Below are positions 34,362-43,749 of a stretch of DNA of 64,000 nucleotides, one piece after another; position 1 is the first letter of the stretch, and each line of letters starts with the position of its first letter. The stretch spans positions 1-64,000 of the forward strand of contig JAKLIW010000004.1 in NCBI GenBank assembly GCA_022709425.1. The letters run 5' to 3'. The DNA comes from a bacterium. GTDB lineage: Bacteria > UBP6 > UBA1177 > JAKLFG01. The position numbers were made by a program, and so were the translations under genes. Under the pieces are notes generated by a model. It did not search any database. It saw only the letters and a program-made list of their open reading frames with translations, and was not told where the DNA came from.

Positions 34362-36725
34362 TTAGCGCTTGAAGAGTTTTTTGAAGACCTCGCGGTAATC
34401 GGAGACGAACGAGACCCCGATGCCGTCGCGTATCTCGGCGGGGATGCTGTCGTAGAGCGGTTTGTTCTCCTGCGGCACGATGACCGCAGTGAGTCCGTTG
34501 CGCTTGGCGGCGAGCATTTTCTCCTTGAGTCCGCCGATGGGAAGCACCTTGCCGGTCAGGCTTATCTCGCCCGTCATGCCGACGGCCGGGTTGACCGTCT
34601 TTTTGAGGAAAAGCGACAGGAGCGCCGTCGTTATCGTGATGCCGGCCGAGGGGCCGTCTTTGGGCACCGCACCCGCCGGGAAGTGGATGTGGATATCCTG
34701 CTTTTCGAGCGAGAAGTTCTTGGGGAGGCCAAATTCGGCGCGATTGCTTTTGATGTAGGACAGCGCGATGCGGGCCGATTCCTTCATCACATCGCCGAGG
34801 TGTCCGGTGAGGATAAGCTGGCCGGATCCCTCCATGCCGTTGACCTCGATCTTGAGCGTCGTGCCGCCATGCATGGTCCACGCAAGGCCGGTGACCACGC
34901 CGACGCGTTCTTCCTTTACGAATTCCTCTTCCGAGAAGGGGGGGAGTTTGAGATATTTCTCGATGAGTTCGGGGGAGACCTTTTTGGTCATCTTCTTGCC
35001 GGCGGTCTTGAGGGTGATGCTTTTGCGGCAGATACTGCCGATCTTGCGCTCCAATTCGCGGACCCCCGCCTCGCGGGTATAGCGGCGGATGATGAAGAGG
35101 ATCGATTCGTCGGAGAACTTGAGCTCGTCGGCCGTGAGGCCGTTGTTCTCGAGCTGGCGCGGGATGAGGTAGCGGTGCGCTATCTGTATCTTTTCTGGAT
35201 CGGTGTAGCCCGACAGCGTGATCGTCTCCATGCGGTCCTTGAGCGGCGCCGGGATGGTCTCTTCCCAGTTGGCGGTGGCGATGAAGAAGACCTCGCTTAG
35301 ATTGTAGGGAAGGCCGAGGTAGTTGTCGGTGAAGGAGAAGTTCTGTTCCGGGTCGAGCACCTCGAGAAGGGCCGACGACGGGTCTCCGCGCCAGTCCTTG
35401 CCGACCTTGTCGATCTCGTCGAGCATGAAGACCGGGTTGACGGTGCCGCAGTTCTTGATACCTTCGAGTATCTTGCCCGGCATCGCGCCGACATAGGTGC
35501 GCCGATGGCCGCGTATTTCGGCCTCGTCATGCATGCCGCCGAGACTCATCCGGTAGAATTTTCGGCCGAGCGCCCGGGCTATCGACTTCCCGAGCGAGGT
35601 CTTGCCGACGCCGGGCGGGCCGATGAAGCAGAGGATGGGCGATTTGGTGTTCCCCTTCACCTGCCGCACCGCAAGAAATTCGAGGATCCGTTCTTTGATA
35701 TCCTCAAGGCCGTAGTGATCCTCTTCGAGCACCTCCTGCGCCTTGTTGAGGTTCTTGTTGTCCTCGGAGCGGTCGTCCCACGGCAATTCGATCAGGGTGT
35801 CGAGATAGGTCTTGATGACGCCCACCTCGCTGGCCGCCGGGTTCATACTGCGGAGCCGCGTAAGCTGTTTTTCCGCCTCGGTGCGGACATTATCGGGGAA
35901 ATTCTTGTTCTTTATCTTCTGCGCGTATTCCTCGAGTTCGTAGTTGTAGGGGTCGTCGGTCCCTAGTTCCTTCTGGATCTGCTTCATCTGCTCCTTGAGG
36001 AAATACTCCTTCTGCGCCTTGCCCATCCGCTCCTTGGCCTTGTTGCGAATGTCGTTCTGTATCTCGAGGAGCGACAGTTCCTTCTCGATGAACTCGTTGA
36101 CGATGGCGAGTTTGCTCAGGACATCGTTCTCCTCGAGCACCCGTTGCGATATCTCGATGGAATTCGACAGATGGCTCACCACCAGTTCGGCCAGCCGCGC
36201 CGGGTCGGTGATGCTGTTGAGTATCGCGACGATGTCGGGCGGGAAGTTCTTGTCGCCGAGATTGGTGAGCTTGTCGAGTCCGTCGCGCACATTCTTGACC
36301 AGCGCCTCGATGCGGACCGTCGCCTCGGGCGACTGGATCTCGGTGATCGGGTCGATGAGGGCGTAGTAGCAGTTCTCGGCGTCATCCTTCGTGATCTCCT
36401 GTATCTCCGCCTTCTGAACGCCCTGAATGAGCAGTTTGATGCGGCCGTCGAAGAGTTTCTGCATCTTCAGGATCGAGGCGACACAGCCCACCTCGTACAC
36501 CGTTTCGAGCGACAGCGCCTCCTCTTCGACCTTGCGCTGTGCCGTGACGAACAGCAACCGCTCGGACGATATCGCCTGATTGACGCTCGCTATCGAGAAA
36601 TCGCGGCTCACAAAGACCGGCATGATCATGAAGGGAAAGAGAACCGAATCCTTGAGCGCCAGCACCGGCAGTTTGGGCGGTATCTTTATCTGATCGGGGC
36701 GGATGGGGGGAGTTCCTTGTTCCAT
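34362..36725 (-). CDS. lon: ATP-dependent Lon protease
   Basis: A 787-residue soluble (LonA) protease that degrades damaged and regulatory proteins. It has an N-terminal LON substrate domain ([18 protein letters not shown]), a coiled-coil hinge, an AAA+ module with Walker [16 protein letters not shown] and Walker [12 protein letters not shown], and a C-terminal protease domain with Ser in [10 protein letters not shown] and Lys in [14 protein letters not shown]. It follows hsp20 by 10 nt, a sensible pairing of a holdase with a protease. Confidence 0.97.
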   Translation of the reverse strand: MEQGTPPIRPDQIKIPPKLPVLALKDSVLFPFMIMPVFVSRDFSIASVNQAISSERLLFVTAQRKVEEEALSLETVYEVGCVASILKMQKLFDGRIKLLIQGVQKAEIQEITKDDAENCYYALIDPITEIQSPEATVRIEALVKNVRDGLDKLTNLGDKNFPPDIVAILNSITDPARLAELVVSHLSNSIEISQRVLEENDVLSKLAIVNEFIEKELSLLEIQNDIRNKAKERMGKAQKEYFLKEQMKQIQKELGTDDPYNYELEEYAQKIKNKNFPDNVRTEAEKQLTRLRSMNPAASEVGVIKTYLDTLIELPWDDRSEDNKNLNKAQEVLEEDHYGLEDIKERILEFLAVRQVKGNTKSPILCFIGPPGVGKTSLGKSIARALGRKFYRMSLGGMHDEAEIRGHRRTYVGAMPGKILEGIKNCGTVNPVFMLDEIDKVGKDWRGDPSSALLEVLDPEQNFSFTDNYLGLPYNLSEVFFIATANWEETIPAPLKDRMETITLSGYTDPEKIQIAHRYLIPRQLENNGLTADELKFSDESILFIIRRYTREAGVRELERKIGSICRKSITLKTAGKKMTKKVSPELIEKYLKLPPFSEEEFVKEERVGVVTGLAWTMHGGTTLKIEVNGMEGSGQLILTGHLGDVMKESARIALSYIKSNRAEFGLPKNFSLEKQDIHIHFPAGAVPKDGPSAGITITTALLSLFLKKTVNPAVGMTGEISLTGKVLPIGGLKEKMLAAKRNGLTAVIVPQENKPLYDSIPAEIRDGIGVSFVSDYREVFKKLFKR

Positions 36726-36735
36726 ATGAGTGTCC

Positions 36736-37176
36736 TCAGCCGATGTTGATGTTCTTCTTGCCGCGCTTCTCTTCGACCAGCGGCAGACGGATTGTCAGAA
36801 CGCCGTCTTCCAGCTGTGCGGCGGCCGCCTGCATATTGACCGAGCGTTCGATGTAGATGAGTTTCTTGAATTTCCCGTTGGTCCGCTCAAGGCCGATGCA
36901 GCACTTGTATTTCCGTTTGACGGTATCTTTTTCACCGCTTATCTCAAGGAACTTATCGATCCCTTCAATATGCACCTGCTCTTTTTCGAGCCCCGGCATC
37001 TCGACCTCGATGACCACCTCGTCGTTCTCGATGTACATGTCGAACGGGAAGTTGATGTCCTCCTCCGGTTCGCGGTTCATCGGCGTCAGGAGGGCATCGA
37101 TAAGGCGATCGACCTCTGATTTCAGATTGTTATAAAGCTTTATGGACTTGAAATGGGGAGTGCCGCTTTCGCTCAT
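36736..37176 (-). CDS. Small heat-shock protein (Hsp20/alpha-crystallin)
   Basis: 146 residues with the alpha-crystallin domain (FDMYIENDEVVIEVEMPGLEKEQVHIE ... LEDGVLTIRLPLVEEKRGKKNINIG). It holds unfolded proteins without ATP. Two Cys (YKCCIGLERT) lie in the domain. It heads the hsp20-lon-thiL-DUF192 operon. No CIRCE element was found upstream. Confidence 0.92.
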   Translation of the reverse strand: MSESGTPHFKSIKLYNNLKSEVDRLIDALLTPMNREPEEDINFPFDMYIENDEVVIEVEMPGLEKEQVHIEGIDKFLEISGEKDTVKRKYKCCIGLERTNGKFKKLIYIERSVNMQAAAAQLEDGVLTIRLPLVEEKRGKKNINIG

Positions 37177-37206
37177 GGGCTAACCATCCGGACATGTTAA
37201 CAGAAT

Positions 37207-37235
37207 ACCTTATAATCAAGACGCGGCGAAGTCAA
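37207..37235 (-). promoter_or_regulatory. Candidate promoter of hsp20-lon
   Basis: On the minus strand, TTGACT (37230-37235) lies 17 nt from TAAGGT (37207-37212). A better -10 match (TATAAG) sits at 15-nt spacing. There is no CIRCE repeat and no clear sigma32 match, so heat regulation is not shown by sequence. Confidence 0.4.
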
Positions 37236-37375
37236 GGATAGCGCAGTCAGGGGGGTCAGGGCGTTTCTTGTATAGTTAATGCCGGTACGATTGCCGCACC
37301 TTCTCAACGGGAGCGGCCTCGCCCCGCGGCCTCGGCGGTTTGCTATTTACGCGGGAATTTGTTAAGAAGGGGGTC

Positions 37376-39328
37376 ATGGAAACGAAGACTCCTTCACTCG
37401 CGGGTCGCCTCATTATTCTGCGTGATCGGTTCGCACCGCTGTTCTGGCTTCTTGCGCTCAATGGGTTCGCTCTTTTCCTTTTCTATATGATCAACCTGAA
37501 ACAGCTGCTCGTGCTGGCCAAGGGGGAGAGCGTCGCCGTCGATATGGCGATATCGGCGCTCTATATCTTCGCGCTCTGCGCCCTTATCGCGTTGGTGCCG
37601 CTCATACTCTCGTTCGTTTCACTGCTTGCGGCGGCGCTGTTGCGTCTGCATGAGCGGGCGACCTTTTTTGTAACGGTGGCCGGCGCCATCATCTGGTTGG
37701 AGCTTTTCTATCTTATCTGCATCATAGACGTGGTCACCTACAAGGTCATCGGGGTCCATATCTACAGCGGATTCATCCTTGATGCGTTGTTCAACTCGGC
37801 GCGGATGCAGAACGACATACGTCTTGATGCCGGGACGATCGCCTCTATCGTCGCCCTCTTCACCTTCATACTCGCGGCGAACATAGTGGTCTGCCGGTTC
37901 CTCTTCGATCATCTGCCGCGTCTTCGGGAAGGTGTGGCGCGTCTCTTGCGCTGGGCGGCCGGGGCGATCGTTCTGCTGTGGCTTATGGCGGTCGCCGCCA
38001 TCGGTGTTTCGCTGACGCATCTCACCCCGTTCTTTCTCAACAATGCCGGGCTTGAGGATGTCCTGCCGTTCTACAATGCCGAATTCCACTACTTTTACCG
38101 TTCGGCCTCGCTGCCCTTCTCCTATCCGCTGGCTACGGGGCGGTTCCCGCTCCTCGAGAACCGGAAGAATGTCCTCATGGTCATGGTGGAATCCTACCGC
38201 GCCGATGTGATGAACGACGAACTTTCCCCGCACATTATGCAGTTCGCCCGCGACCACGGCATTGACACGACGGGGCGTCACTACTCCTCCTGCCATTCGA
38301 CCTCGTGCGCCAACTTCTCCTATCTTTCGGGGCTTCATTCCTATAACATGGATTATCTGAACGACCGGCGACTTCCGTTCTATCCCATCGAGTTGTTGCG
38401 CAAGAACGGGTATGCGATATACGGCGCCTCGGCATCGATGCTCCGTTTTTATTCCAAACACTTGACGCCGATACTCAACGGATTCGACGCCTACGAGGAG
38501 TTTCTCGGCCCCGATGGCCCCGACAACGAGCGGCGGATGCAGGCGTGGATAGAAGAACTCATCCGTACGCGGCATCCCGCCGGGAAGCCGTTCTTCCTGT
38601 TCGTGTTCATCAACGCGACCCATCACAACTATATGTTCCCCCCCGAGTTCGAGAAATATACGCCGGTGCTGCCGGCCGATTACAATCACTTCATGGGGGC
38701 CGGCAAGCTGGCGCAGAGGAAGGATGAGCTGGTGAATCGTTACCGCAACAGCGCGCTGTTCGTCGACAGCCTCTTCGGCGGCTTGACGACGATATTCGGT
38801 CCCGAGATCGCGGCCGGGACGCTCGCCTTTTCCTTCGCCGGCGATCACGGCGAAGAGTTCTGGGATAACGGTTCGCTCGGCCATGCCAAGGCGAAACTGA
38901 TCAATGCGCGCATCAGGACGCCGTTCCTGCTGTATCTGCCGGGCGCCGAACCGACAACTTCGCTTTCTTCGCATGTCGATGTCTTCCCGACGATCATAGA
39001 CTATCTGCGGCCGGGGGATGCCTTCGATCCGTCGCTGTTCTTCGACGGGGTCTCCCTCATTGGTCCGCCGTCGCCGGACCGCTATCTGGTCGTGTCGAGC
39101 TATGGATTCCCGTATGTGAACGACAATCTCGCGCTCATCACCGCCGACGGCATCCTCAGTCTGCGAAAAGGGGAGAAGAGTATCGGCGTCGAGAATACCT
39201 TCACCCCCTATGCGATCACTACGCTGGACGAGGAACCGCTCCCGGCGACGCTGCCGTCGCTTCTGCGGGCCGAGGAGCGTTTCAAGAACGACATCCGCCA
39301 TTTCTTTTCGGTTCCGCCGTCGCATTAA
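37376..39328 (+). CDS. Inner-membrane sulfatase-family protein (YejM/LtaS-like)
   Basis: About 650 residues. The first 230 contain five hydrophobic segments, as in LtaS, EptA and YejM. The periplasmic alkaline-phosphatase-fold domain begins NVLMVMVESYRADVMNDE, with metal site DHGEEFW near 490 and YLPG/HVDVFPT near the end. The nucleophile loop reads SSCHSTSCANFSYLSG, where LtaS/EptA have Thr; Ser or Thr here may act, or the site may be inactive as argued for YejM. The start at 37376 has a purine-rich GGGGG upstream. It could modify LPS or phospholipid headgroups, or act as a regulator; not resolved. Confidence 0.85.
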   Translation: METKTPSLAGRLIILRDRFAPLFWLLALNGFALFLFYMINLKQLLVLAKGESVAVDMAISALYIFALCALIALVPLILSFVSLLAAALLRLHERATFFVTVAGAIIWLELFYLICIIDVVTYKVIGVHIYSGFILDALFNSARMQNDIRLDAGTIASIVALFTFILAANIVVCRFLFDHLPRLREGVARLLRWAAGAIVLLWLMAVAAIGVSLTHLTPFFLNNAGLEDVLPFYNAEFHYFYRSASLPFSYPLATGRFPLLENRKNVLMVMVESYRADVMNDELSPHIMQFARDHGIDTTGRHYSSCHSTSCANFSYLSGLHSYNMDYLNDRRLPFYPIELLRKNGYAIYGASASMLRFYSKHLTPILNGFDAYEEFLGPDGPDNERRMQAWIEELIRTRHPAGKPFFLFVFINATHHNYMFPPEFEKYTPVLPADYNHFMGAGKLAQRKDELVNRYRNSALFVDSLFGGLTTIFGPEIAAGTLAFSFAGDHGEEFWDNGSLGHAKAKLINARIRTPFLLYLPGAEPTTSLSSHVDVFPTIIDYLRPGDAFDPSLFFDGVSLIGPPSPDRYLVVSSYGFPYVNDNLALITADGILSLRKGEKSIGVENTFTPYAITTLDEEPLPATLPSLLRAEERFKNDIRHFFSVPPSH

Positions 39329-39406
39329 CCCGCCGAATACATTTGATCAATATCCTTGGCGACCCGATTGCTTATCCTGCGGGTGTGTTACCGATACGGA
39401 GGTGTC

Positions 39407-41209
39407 ATGATGATGCGACGGTATGTGTTCGCGCTTCTTTCCCTGTTCTTGTTCCTCGGCGTGGCAGCGTGCAGTGAGACCGGTAACAAAACGGTCGATG
39501 CCGATGCGCCATCCGACGGTGATATGCTGTGGGGCGATGAGGATACCCTTGCGGGCGATGAACTGTTGAGCGACGAGGGCGATATCCCCGAAGCCGAATT
39601 CGCGCCCGATGCCGATGCGCTCGCGACCGACTATCACGGCCAGACCGGTTTTGTCACCATCGAGCCGGTGACCTACTACCTGCGGACCCAGACCGGCACC
39701 ACCGGATCAAGATACACGAGCGACGAGGCGCGGCTGTGGTATTCGTTCCAGCCGGCCGACGAGAAGATGGAGGAAAAACCGCTCGCGATATTCTTCAACG
39801 GCGGCCCCGGTTCGGCGTCGGGCCTGCTGCTCGCCTTCAACACCGGCCGCAAAAGTATGGACCCGGTCTTCAACGGCGGGGATGTCGTCGGCGAGAATCC
39901 GCACCGCTGGAGCAGTTTCGCCAATATCCTCTACATCGATGCCCGGAACACCGGATTTTCCTACAGCATCACGGGCGACAAGCCGGGGTACACCACGCGC
40001 AACTTCAACCCGTTCCTCGACGGCGCCGATTTCGTCCGTGTCCTATTGAGATTTCTTGCCGCCCACCCGGAGATACAGGCCAATCCGGTCATCTTTGCGG
40101 GGGAATCCTACGGCGGCACCCGCACCATCGCGATGCAGAATCTCCTGCTCCATCCCGATCGTTATGCCGCGAACACCGGTTATTATACCGATACGGCGCT
40201 TGCCGACGAAATAGCGGCCCACTATGCGGCGGTGTTCCCGGGTGAGACGATGACCGTTGAAAAAAGAGCCGCACAGTTCGGCTACACCGCGCTCATTCAG
40301 CCGCTTTTGTTCGGTGAGCCGCAGAACACCGTATCGGGTGAGCTATTGGAAGAGCCCGGTTCGGTCGTTTATCAGATAGCGGCCGAAGAAGGGGCGACCT
40401 TCACGCCGTGCGACCCGAACGACGCCCAGTGCGACAAATACTATAATGCCATCATGTTCATTGACAATCTCGGCCGCGATCTCTACAAGTACGATGAACA
40501 GAGCGGGTGGATGAACGATCTGATGACCCCGGTGGTGCCCGAACTGCTTACTCGTCTCAACTATGCCGATCTTCTCGGCCACGATCCGCTTTTCATAGAA
40601 CAGATGTATGCGGCGGAGCGAGAGAACGCGTACAAACTCGCCTCGCCGGTGAACGGGATGCTGAATACCGAAGTACAGGGCGTCCCGGTGGGAACGCCCC
40701 TACACGAACGAGTGCATCTTATGGAGATGCAGTTGCGTATGATGCGCCTTCAATACGCCGCCAATCCCGATGATCCCGAGGAGGAGTTCCGCGAACTGTT
40801 CGGCGTGCTGGATGATTACGATGCGTATTATATCAGCCTCAACGACAAGGTGACCGAGGCATTTTACCGGCATACCATTCACCCGTTCAACGATCTTTTC
40901 GGCGAACTGTTCCTAGAGAATCTGCTGACCGTCGATACCTTCATCACGCAGGCGGCCTTCGATCTGGTCATCTTCTCTCCCGCTATACCGGCGGCGGCCC
41001 GGATGTTCCCGCAGGTGACCGATGTGGCGGTCGCCGATGACGCATTTACCGTTACCTACGCCGCCGATTCGTTCGATGGCGTGGCGGAGGGAACCCGGCG
41101 CACCGTGGTCTGGCCGCGCTATGAGAAGGCGGGTCATTCGGTGACCGTCAGCCAGCCCGATAAGTATGCCGCCGACGTCGCCGCGTGGTATGATGCGCTT
41201 CAGAAGTGA
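39407..41209 (+). CDS. Lipoprotein serine carboxypeptidase (peptidase S10)
   Basis: 600 residues. The signal peptide ends in lipobox GVAAC, followed by an Asp/Glu/Ala-rich linker (about 25-75). The alpha/beta-hydrolase domain has the S10 hallmark FFNGGPGSASGLL (oxyanion hole) and nucleophile IFAGESYGGTRT with Ser near 233. The His lies in KAGHSV near 576. Serine carboxypeptidases remove C-terminal residues and are more usual in eukaryotes, but occur in myxobacterial-type genomes. The start at 39407 has GGAGG 5 nt before it. Probably surface-exposed and part of a nutrient-degrading set. Confidence 0.9.
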   Translation: MMMRRYVFALLSLFLFLGVAACSETGNKTVDADAPSDGDMLWGDEDTLAGDELLSDEGDIPEAEFAPDADALATDYHGQTGFVTIEPVTYYLRTQTGTTGSRYTSDEARLWYSFQPADEKMEEKPLAIFFNGGPGSASGLLLAFNTGRKSMDPVFNGGDVVGENPHRWSSFANILYIDARNTGFSYSITGDKPGYTTRNFNPFLDGADFVRVLLRFLAAHPEIQANPVIFAGESYGGTRTIAMQNLLLHPDRYAANTGYYTDTALADEIAAHYAAVFPGETMTVEKRAAQFGYTALIQPLLFGEPQNTVSGELLEEPGSVVYQIAAEEGATFTPCDPNDAQCDKYYNAIMFIDNLGRDLYKYDEQSGWMNDLMTPVVPELLTRLNYADLLGHDPLFIEQMYAAERENAYKLASPVNGMLNTEVQGVPVGTPLHERVHLMEMQLRMMRLQYAANPDDPEEEFRELFGVLDDYDAYYISLNDKVTEAFYRHTIHPFNDLFGELFLENLLTVDTFITQAAFDLVIFSPAIPAAARMFPQVTDVAVADDAFTVTYAADSFDGVAEGTRRTVVWPRYEKAGHSVTVSQPDKYAADVAAWYDALQK

Positions 41210-41219
41210 AAAAAACTTC

Positions 41220-41247
41220 TTGCTTTTTTGTCCGACGTGGCTACTAT
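41220..41247 (+). promoter_or_regulatory. rpmE: Promoter of rpmE
   Basis: TTGCTT (41220-41225), 16 nt, TACTAT (41242-41247), about 40 nt before the rpmE ATG. A near-identical -10 (TACTAT, 16-nt spacer) is used upstream of the OLD nuclease gene. Confidence 0.5.
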
Positions 41248-41287
41248 CCAGACGCGTTTCTTGTTTTGTGGAAAGAAGGAGAACACG

Positions 41288-41512
41288 ATGGCGAAGAAAG
41301 GGATCCACCCGAAATTGAAGTTGATCACCATTTCCTGCACCTGCGGGAATAAGTTTCAGACGATGTCCACCAAGGACACCGACTACTCGATCGAAATATG
41401 CTCGGCCTGTCACCCGTTCTACAGCGGGAAACAGAAGATCGTCGACACCGCCGGCCGCATCGAGAAGTTCAAACAGAAGTACAAACAGGCCGCCTATACC
41501 GGCAAGAAGTAG
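41288..41512 (+). CDS. rpmE: 50S ribosomal protein L31 (zinc-binding type)
   Basis: 74 residues. The start at 41288 is fixed by AAGGAG and gives [23 protein letters not shown], the usual N-terminus. The four Cys (CTC near the N-terminus and [13 protein letters not shown]) are those of the zinc-containing C+ form, which can be exchanged for a C- paralogue under zinc limitation. It heads the common order rpmE-DUF1385-prfA-prmC. Confidence 0.95.
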   Translation: MAKKGIHPKLKLITISCTCGNKFQTMSTKDTDYSIEICSACHPFYSGKQKIVDTAGRIEKFKQKYKQAAYTGKK

Positions 41513-41559
41513 TCTTCTCGTGTCCTTCCATCACCTCACGGCACTTTCTTTCCCGCTCT

Positions 41560-41587
41560 TTGCCCGTTAGATAGTTTCCTCTATAAA
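41560..41587 (+). promoter_or_regulatory. Promoter of the DUF1385-prfA-prmC operon
   Basis: TTGCCC (41560-41565), 16 nt, TATAAA (41582-41587). The start codon follows 17 nt after the -10, giving a very short leader. Confidence 0.5.
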
Positions 41588-41604
41588 TTCATCGGAGCCT
41601 TTTT

Positions 41605-42648
41605 ATGAATGAAAAGCGCATACTCAACGCCGGCGGTCAGGCCGTTATCGAAGGGGTGATGATGCGGACCCCCGACTATTTCGTCATCGCGGTCCGCAAG
41701 CCCGACGGTTCCATCAAGGTCCGCAGTCGTCGTTGGGAGAACCTCTTTCCCGGTATCGTCAAGAAGCCGTTCCTGCGCGGCATGTTCGTTCTGTACGAGG
41801 CGATGTACAACGGCATGCAGGCGATCACGTGGTCGGCCAACGAATCGGTCGAAGAGGGGAAGGAACAGGAGAAACTGACCAAGACCGGGACCATCCTCAC
41901 CATCATGGCCGCCTTCGCCCTCGCGATGCTTTTGTTCGTCGCCATTCCGCACGGCGCCGCCTATTTCCTTGAAAAAGGGATACGCGGCGAGACCTCGATA
42001 AATTCGATGTTCTTCCATTTCCTCGACGGGGTGGTGAAGGTGATCATCTTCACGCTCTACCTCTGGAGCATCTCGAAGATGGCCGAGGTGAAACGGCTTT
42101 TTTCCTACCACGGCGCCGAACATAAGGCGATAACGACGTGGGAGGCGGGTGAGGAGCTCATCCCCGAGAACGCCCGCAAAAAGCCGAAGGCCCATCCGCG
42201 CTGCGGCACCAGTTTTATGATAACGGTCATCCTCATATCGATACTGATATTCACCGTTGTCTTCGCCTTCGTGCCGCCGCTCACCGGGAGCAAACTGCTG
42301 GACAACCTTGTCTACATCGTCATCAAGATGGCGCTCATATTCCCCATCGGCGGTATCAGTTACGAACTGCAAAAACTGGTGTCGCGTTTTCCGCGCAACA
42401 AGATTCTCGCCGTGATGATCGCCCCCGGTCTGTGGTATCAGCGCATCACGACGACCGAGCCCGATCCCGATGTGCTGGAGATCGGTCTGGTGTCGCTCGC
42501 CCGGGCGCTCGATCTACAGGAGAAGAAGGCGGTGTTGCCGCCCGAAGGGGTTGAGGAGCACTACCGCGATTTCGCCGACTTCCGTGAAAAGATGAGCGGC
42601 ACGCTCACCCCGCAACCGCCGACGGAGGGGGCGCCGTGCTCGATATAA
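41605..42648 (+). CDS. DUF1385 membrane protein
   Basis: 347 residues with several hydrophobic helices (about 90-115, 140-160, 205-230, 245-265). Family signatures are GGQAVIEGVMMRTP at the N-terminus and YHGAEHKAI plus AHPRCGTSFM further on. The His and Cys in these blocks look like metal ligands, but the function is unknown; the family is typically linked to rpmE and prfA, so it may act in translation or envelope. It overlaps the prfA start by 13 nt. Confidence 0.9.
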   Translation: MNEKRILNAGGQAVIEGVMMRTPDYFVIAVRKPDGSIKVRSRRWENLFPGIVKKPFLRGMFVLYEAMYNGMQAITWSANESVEEGKEQEKLTKTGTILTIMAAFALAMLLFVAIPHGAAYFLEKGIRGETSINSMFFHFLDGVVKVIIFTLYLWSISKMAEVKRLFSYHGAEHKAITTWEAGEELIPENARKKPKAHPRCGTSFMITVILISILIFTVVFAFVPPLTGSKLLDNLVYIVIKMALIFPIGGISYELQKLVSRFPRNKILAVMIAPGLWYQRITTTEPDPDVLEIGLVSLARALDLQEKKAVLPPEGVEEHYRDFADFREKMSGTLTPQPPTEGAPCSI

Positions 42649-43742
42649 GGGATAAACTCGAAGAGCTCTATAACAAATATCAGGATCTCGAACGGCAACT
42701 GTCGGATCCGACGGTGGTGAGCGATCTCAAACGCTTCAAGAAGCTGTCGCAGGAGTATGCCCACCTCAAGGAGATAGCGGTCAGGTTTCTCGATTGGAAG
42801 CGGGTCGCCGCCGATATCGCGGGGCATAAGGAACTGCTCAAGATCGAAAAGGACCCCGAGATGCTTGCCCTCATCAAGGAGGAGTTGCCGGCCTTCGAAG
42901 CGCGCTACGGCGAGCTGGAGGAGGAACTGCGCGTCCTTCTGTTGCCGCGCGATCCGATGGACGACAAGAATGCCATCCTCGAGATACGGGCCGGCACCGG
43001 CGGCGACGAGGCGGCGCTCTTCGCGGGAGAGATATTCCGGATGTACAGCCGTTATGCCGATTTGAAAGGGTGGAAGGTCGAAGTGCTCTCCTCGAGCGGG
43101 CAGGAGGGAGGCGGCATGAAAGAGATCGTCGCCGAGGTGAAGGGAACGGGGGTTTACGGCCGCCTCAAGTACGAAGGGGGCGTTCACCGTGTCCAGCGGG
43201 TGCCGGTCACCGAGGCGCAGGGACGGGTCCATACCTCGGCCATCACCGTGGCGGTCCTTCCCGAGGCCGACGAGATAGACGATATCCCCATCGAGGAGAA
43301 AGATCTCAAGATAGATACCTACCGCGCCAGCGGGGCAGGCGGACAGCACATCAACAAGACCGATTCGGCCATCCGCATCACCCATCTGCCGACCGGCATC
43401 GTCGTGACCATGCAGGAAGAACGTTCGCAGATACAGAACCGTATCCGGGCGATGGCGCACCTGCGGTCGAAACTTCTGCAGGCGGAGATCGAGAAGCGCG
43501 ACCGCGAAACGGCGGCCCAGCGCAAGACGCTCGTCGGCTCGGGCGACCGTAGCGAGAAGATACGCACCTACAACTTTCCGCAGAACCGCTGTACCGATCA
43601 CCGTATCGGACTCACCCTCTATCGGCTCGGCGACATCATGGAGGGGAGTCTCGACACGGTCATCGAGCCGCTGATCACCTTCCAGAACGCCGAACTCTTG
43701 AAGAACAGCCTGAGTACGGGGTCAGGCGCACAAGTTGCCTGA
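42636..43742 (+). CDS. prfA: Peptide chain release factor 1
   Basis: A 368-residue factor that ends translation at UAA and UAG. The stop-codon tripeptide reads PVT in RVPVTEAQGRVHTSAITV (usually PAT) and the peptidyl-hydrolysis loop is GAGGQHINKTDSAIR (GGQ). The start is GTG at 42636 with GGAGGGGG upstream. The last seven residues and the stop codon are encoded by the palindromic repeat at 43718-43746, which has extended or replaced the normal C-terminus. Confidence 0.95.
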   Translation: MLDIRDKLEELYNKYQDLERQLSDPTVVSDLKRFKKLSQEYAHLKEIAVRFLDWKRVAADIAGHKELLKIEKDPEMLALIKEELPAFEARYGELEEELRVLLLPRDPMDDKNAILEIRAGTGGDEAALFAGEIFRMYSRYADLKGWKVEVLSSSGQEGGGMKEIVAEVKGTGVYGRLKYEGGVHRVQRVPVTEAQGRVHTSAITVAVLPEADEIDDIPIEEKDLKIDTYRASGAGGQHINKTDSAIRITHLPTGIVVTMQEERSQIQNRIRAMAHLRSKLLQAEIEKRDRETAAQRKTLVGSGDRSEKIRTYNFPQNRCTDHRIGLTLYRLGDIMEGSLDTVIEPLITFQNAELLKNSLSTGSGAQVA

Positions 43743-43746
43743 CCCC
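43718..43746. repeat. Palindromic repeat, copy B, inside the prfA 3' end
   Basis: Same arms as copy A, GGGGTCAGG (43718-43726) and CCTGACCCC (43738-43746), with the centre inverted (CGCACAAGTTG). The prfA stop TGA lies in the right arm, and the prmC start follows within 10 nt. Confidence 0.75.
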
Positions 43747-43749
43747 GCT

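Noticed and set aside
36736..37240. CIRCE or sigma32 control of hsp20-lon
   Set aside because: No TTAGCACTC-N9-GAGTGCTAA repeat and no CCCCAT-type -10; only an ordinary promoter candidate is present.
37245..37275. Third full copy of the palindromic repeat
   Set aside because: Only one GGGGTCAGG arm is present; no matching CCTGACCCC follows within a short distance.
37619..39325. 568-codon antisense frame over the sulfatase-family gene
   Set aside because: Arg/Glu-rich mirror of the true frame with no recognised domain.
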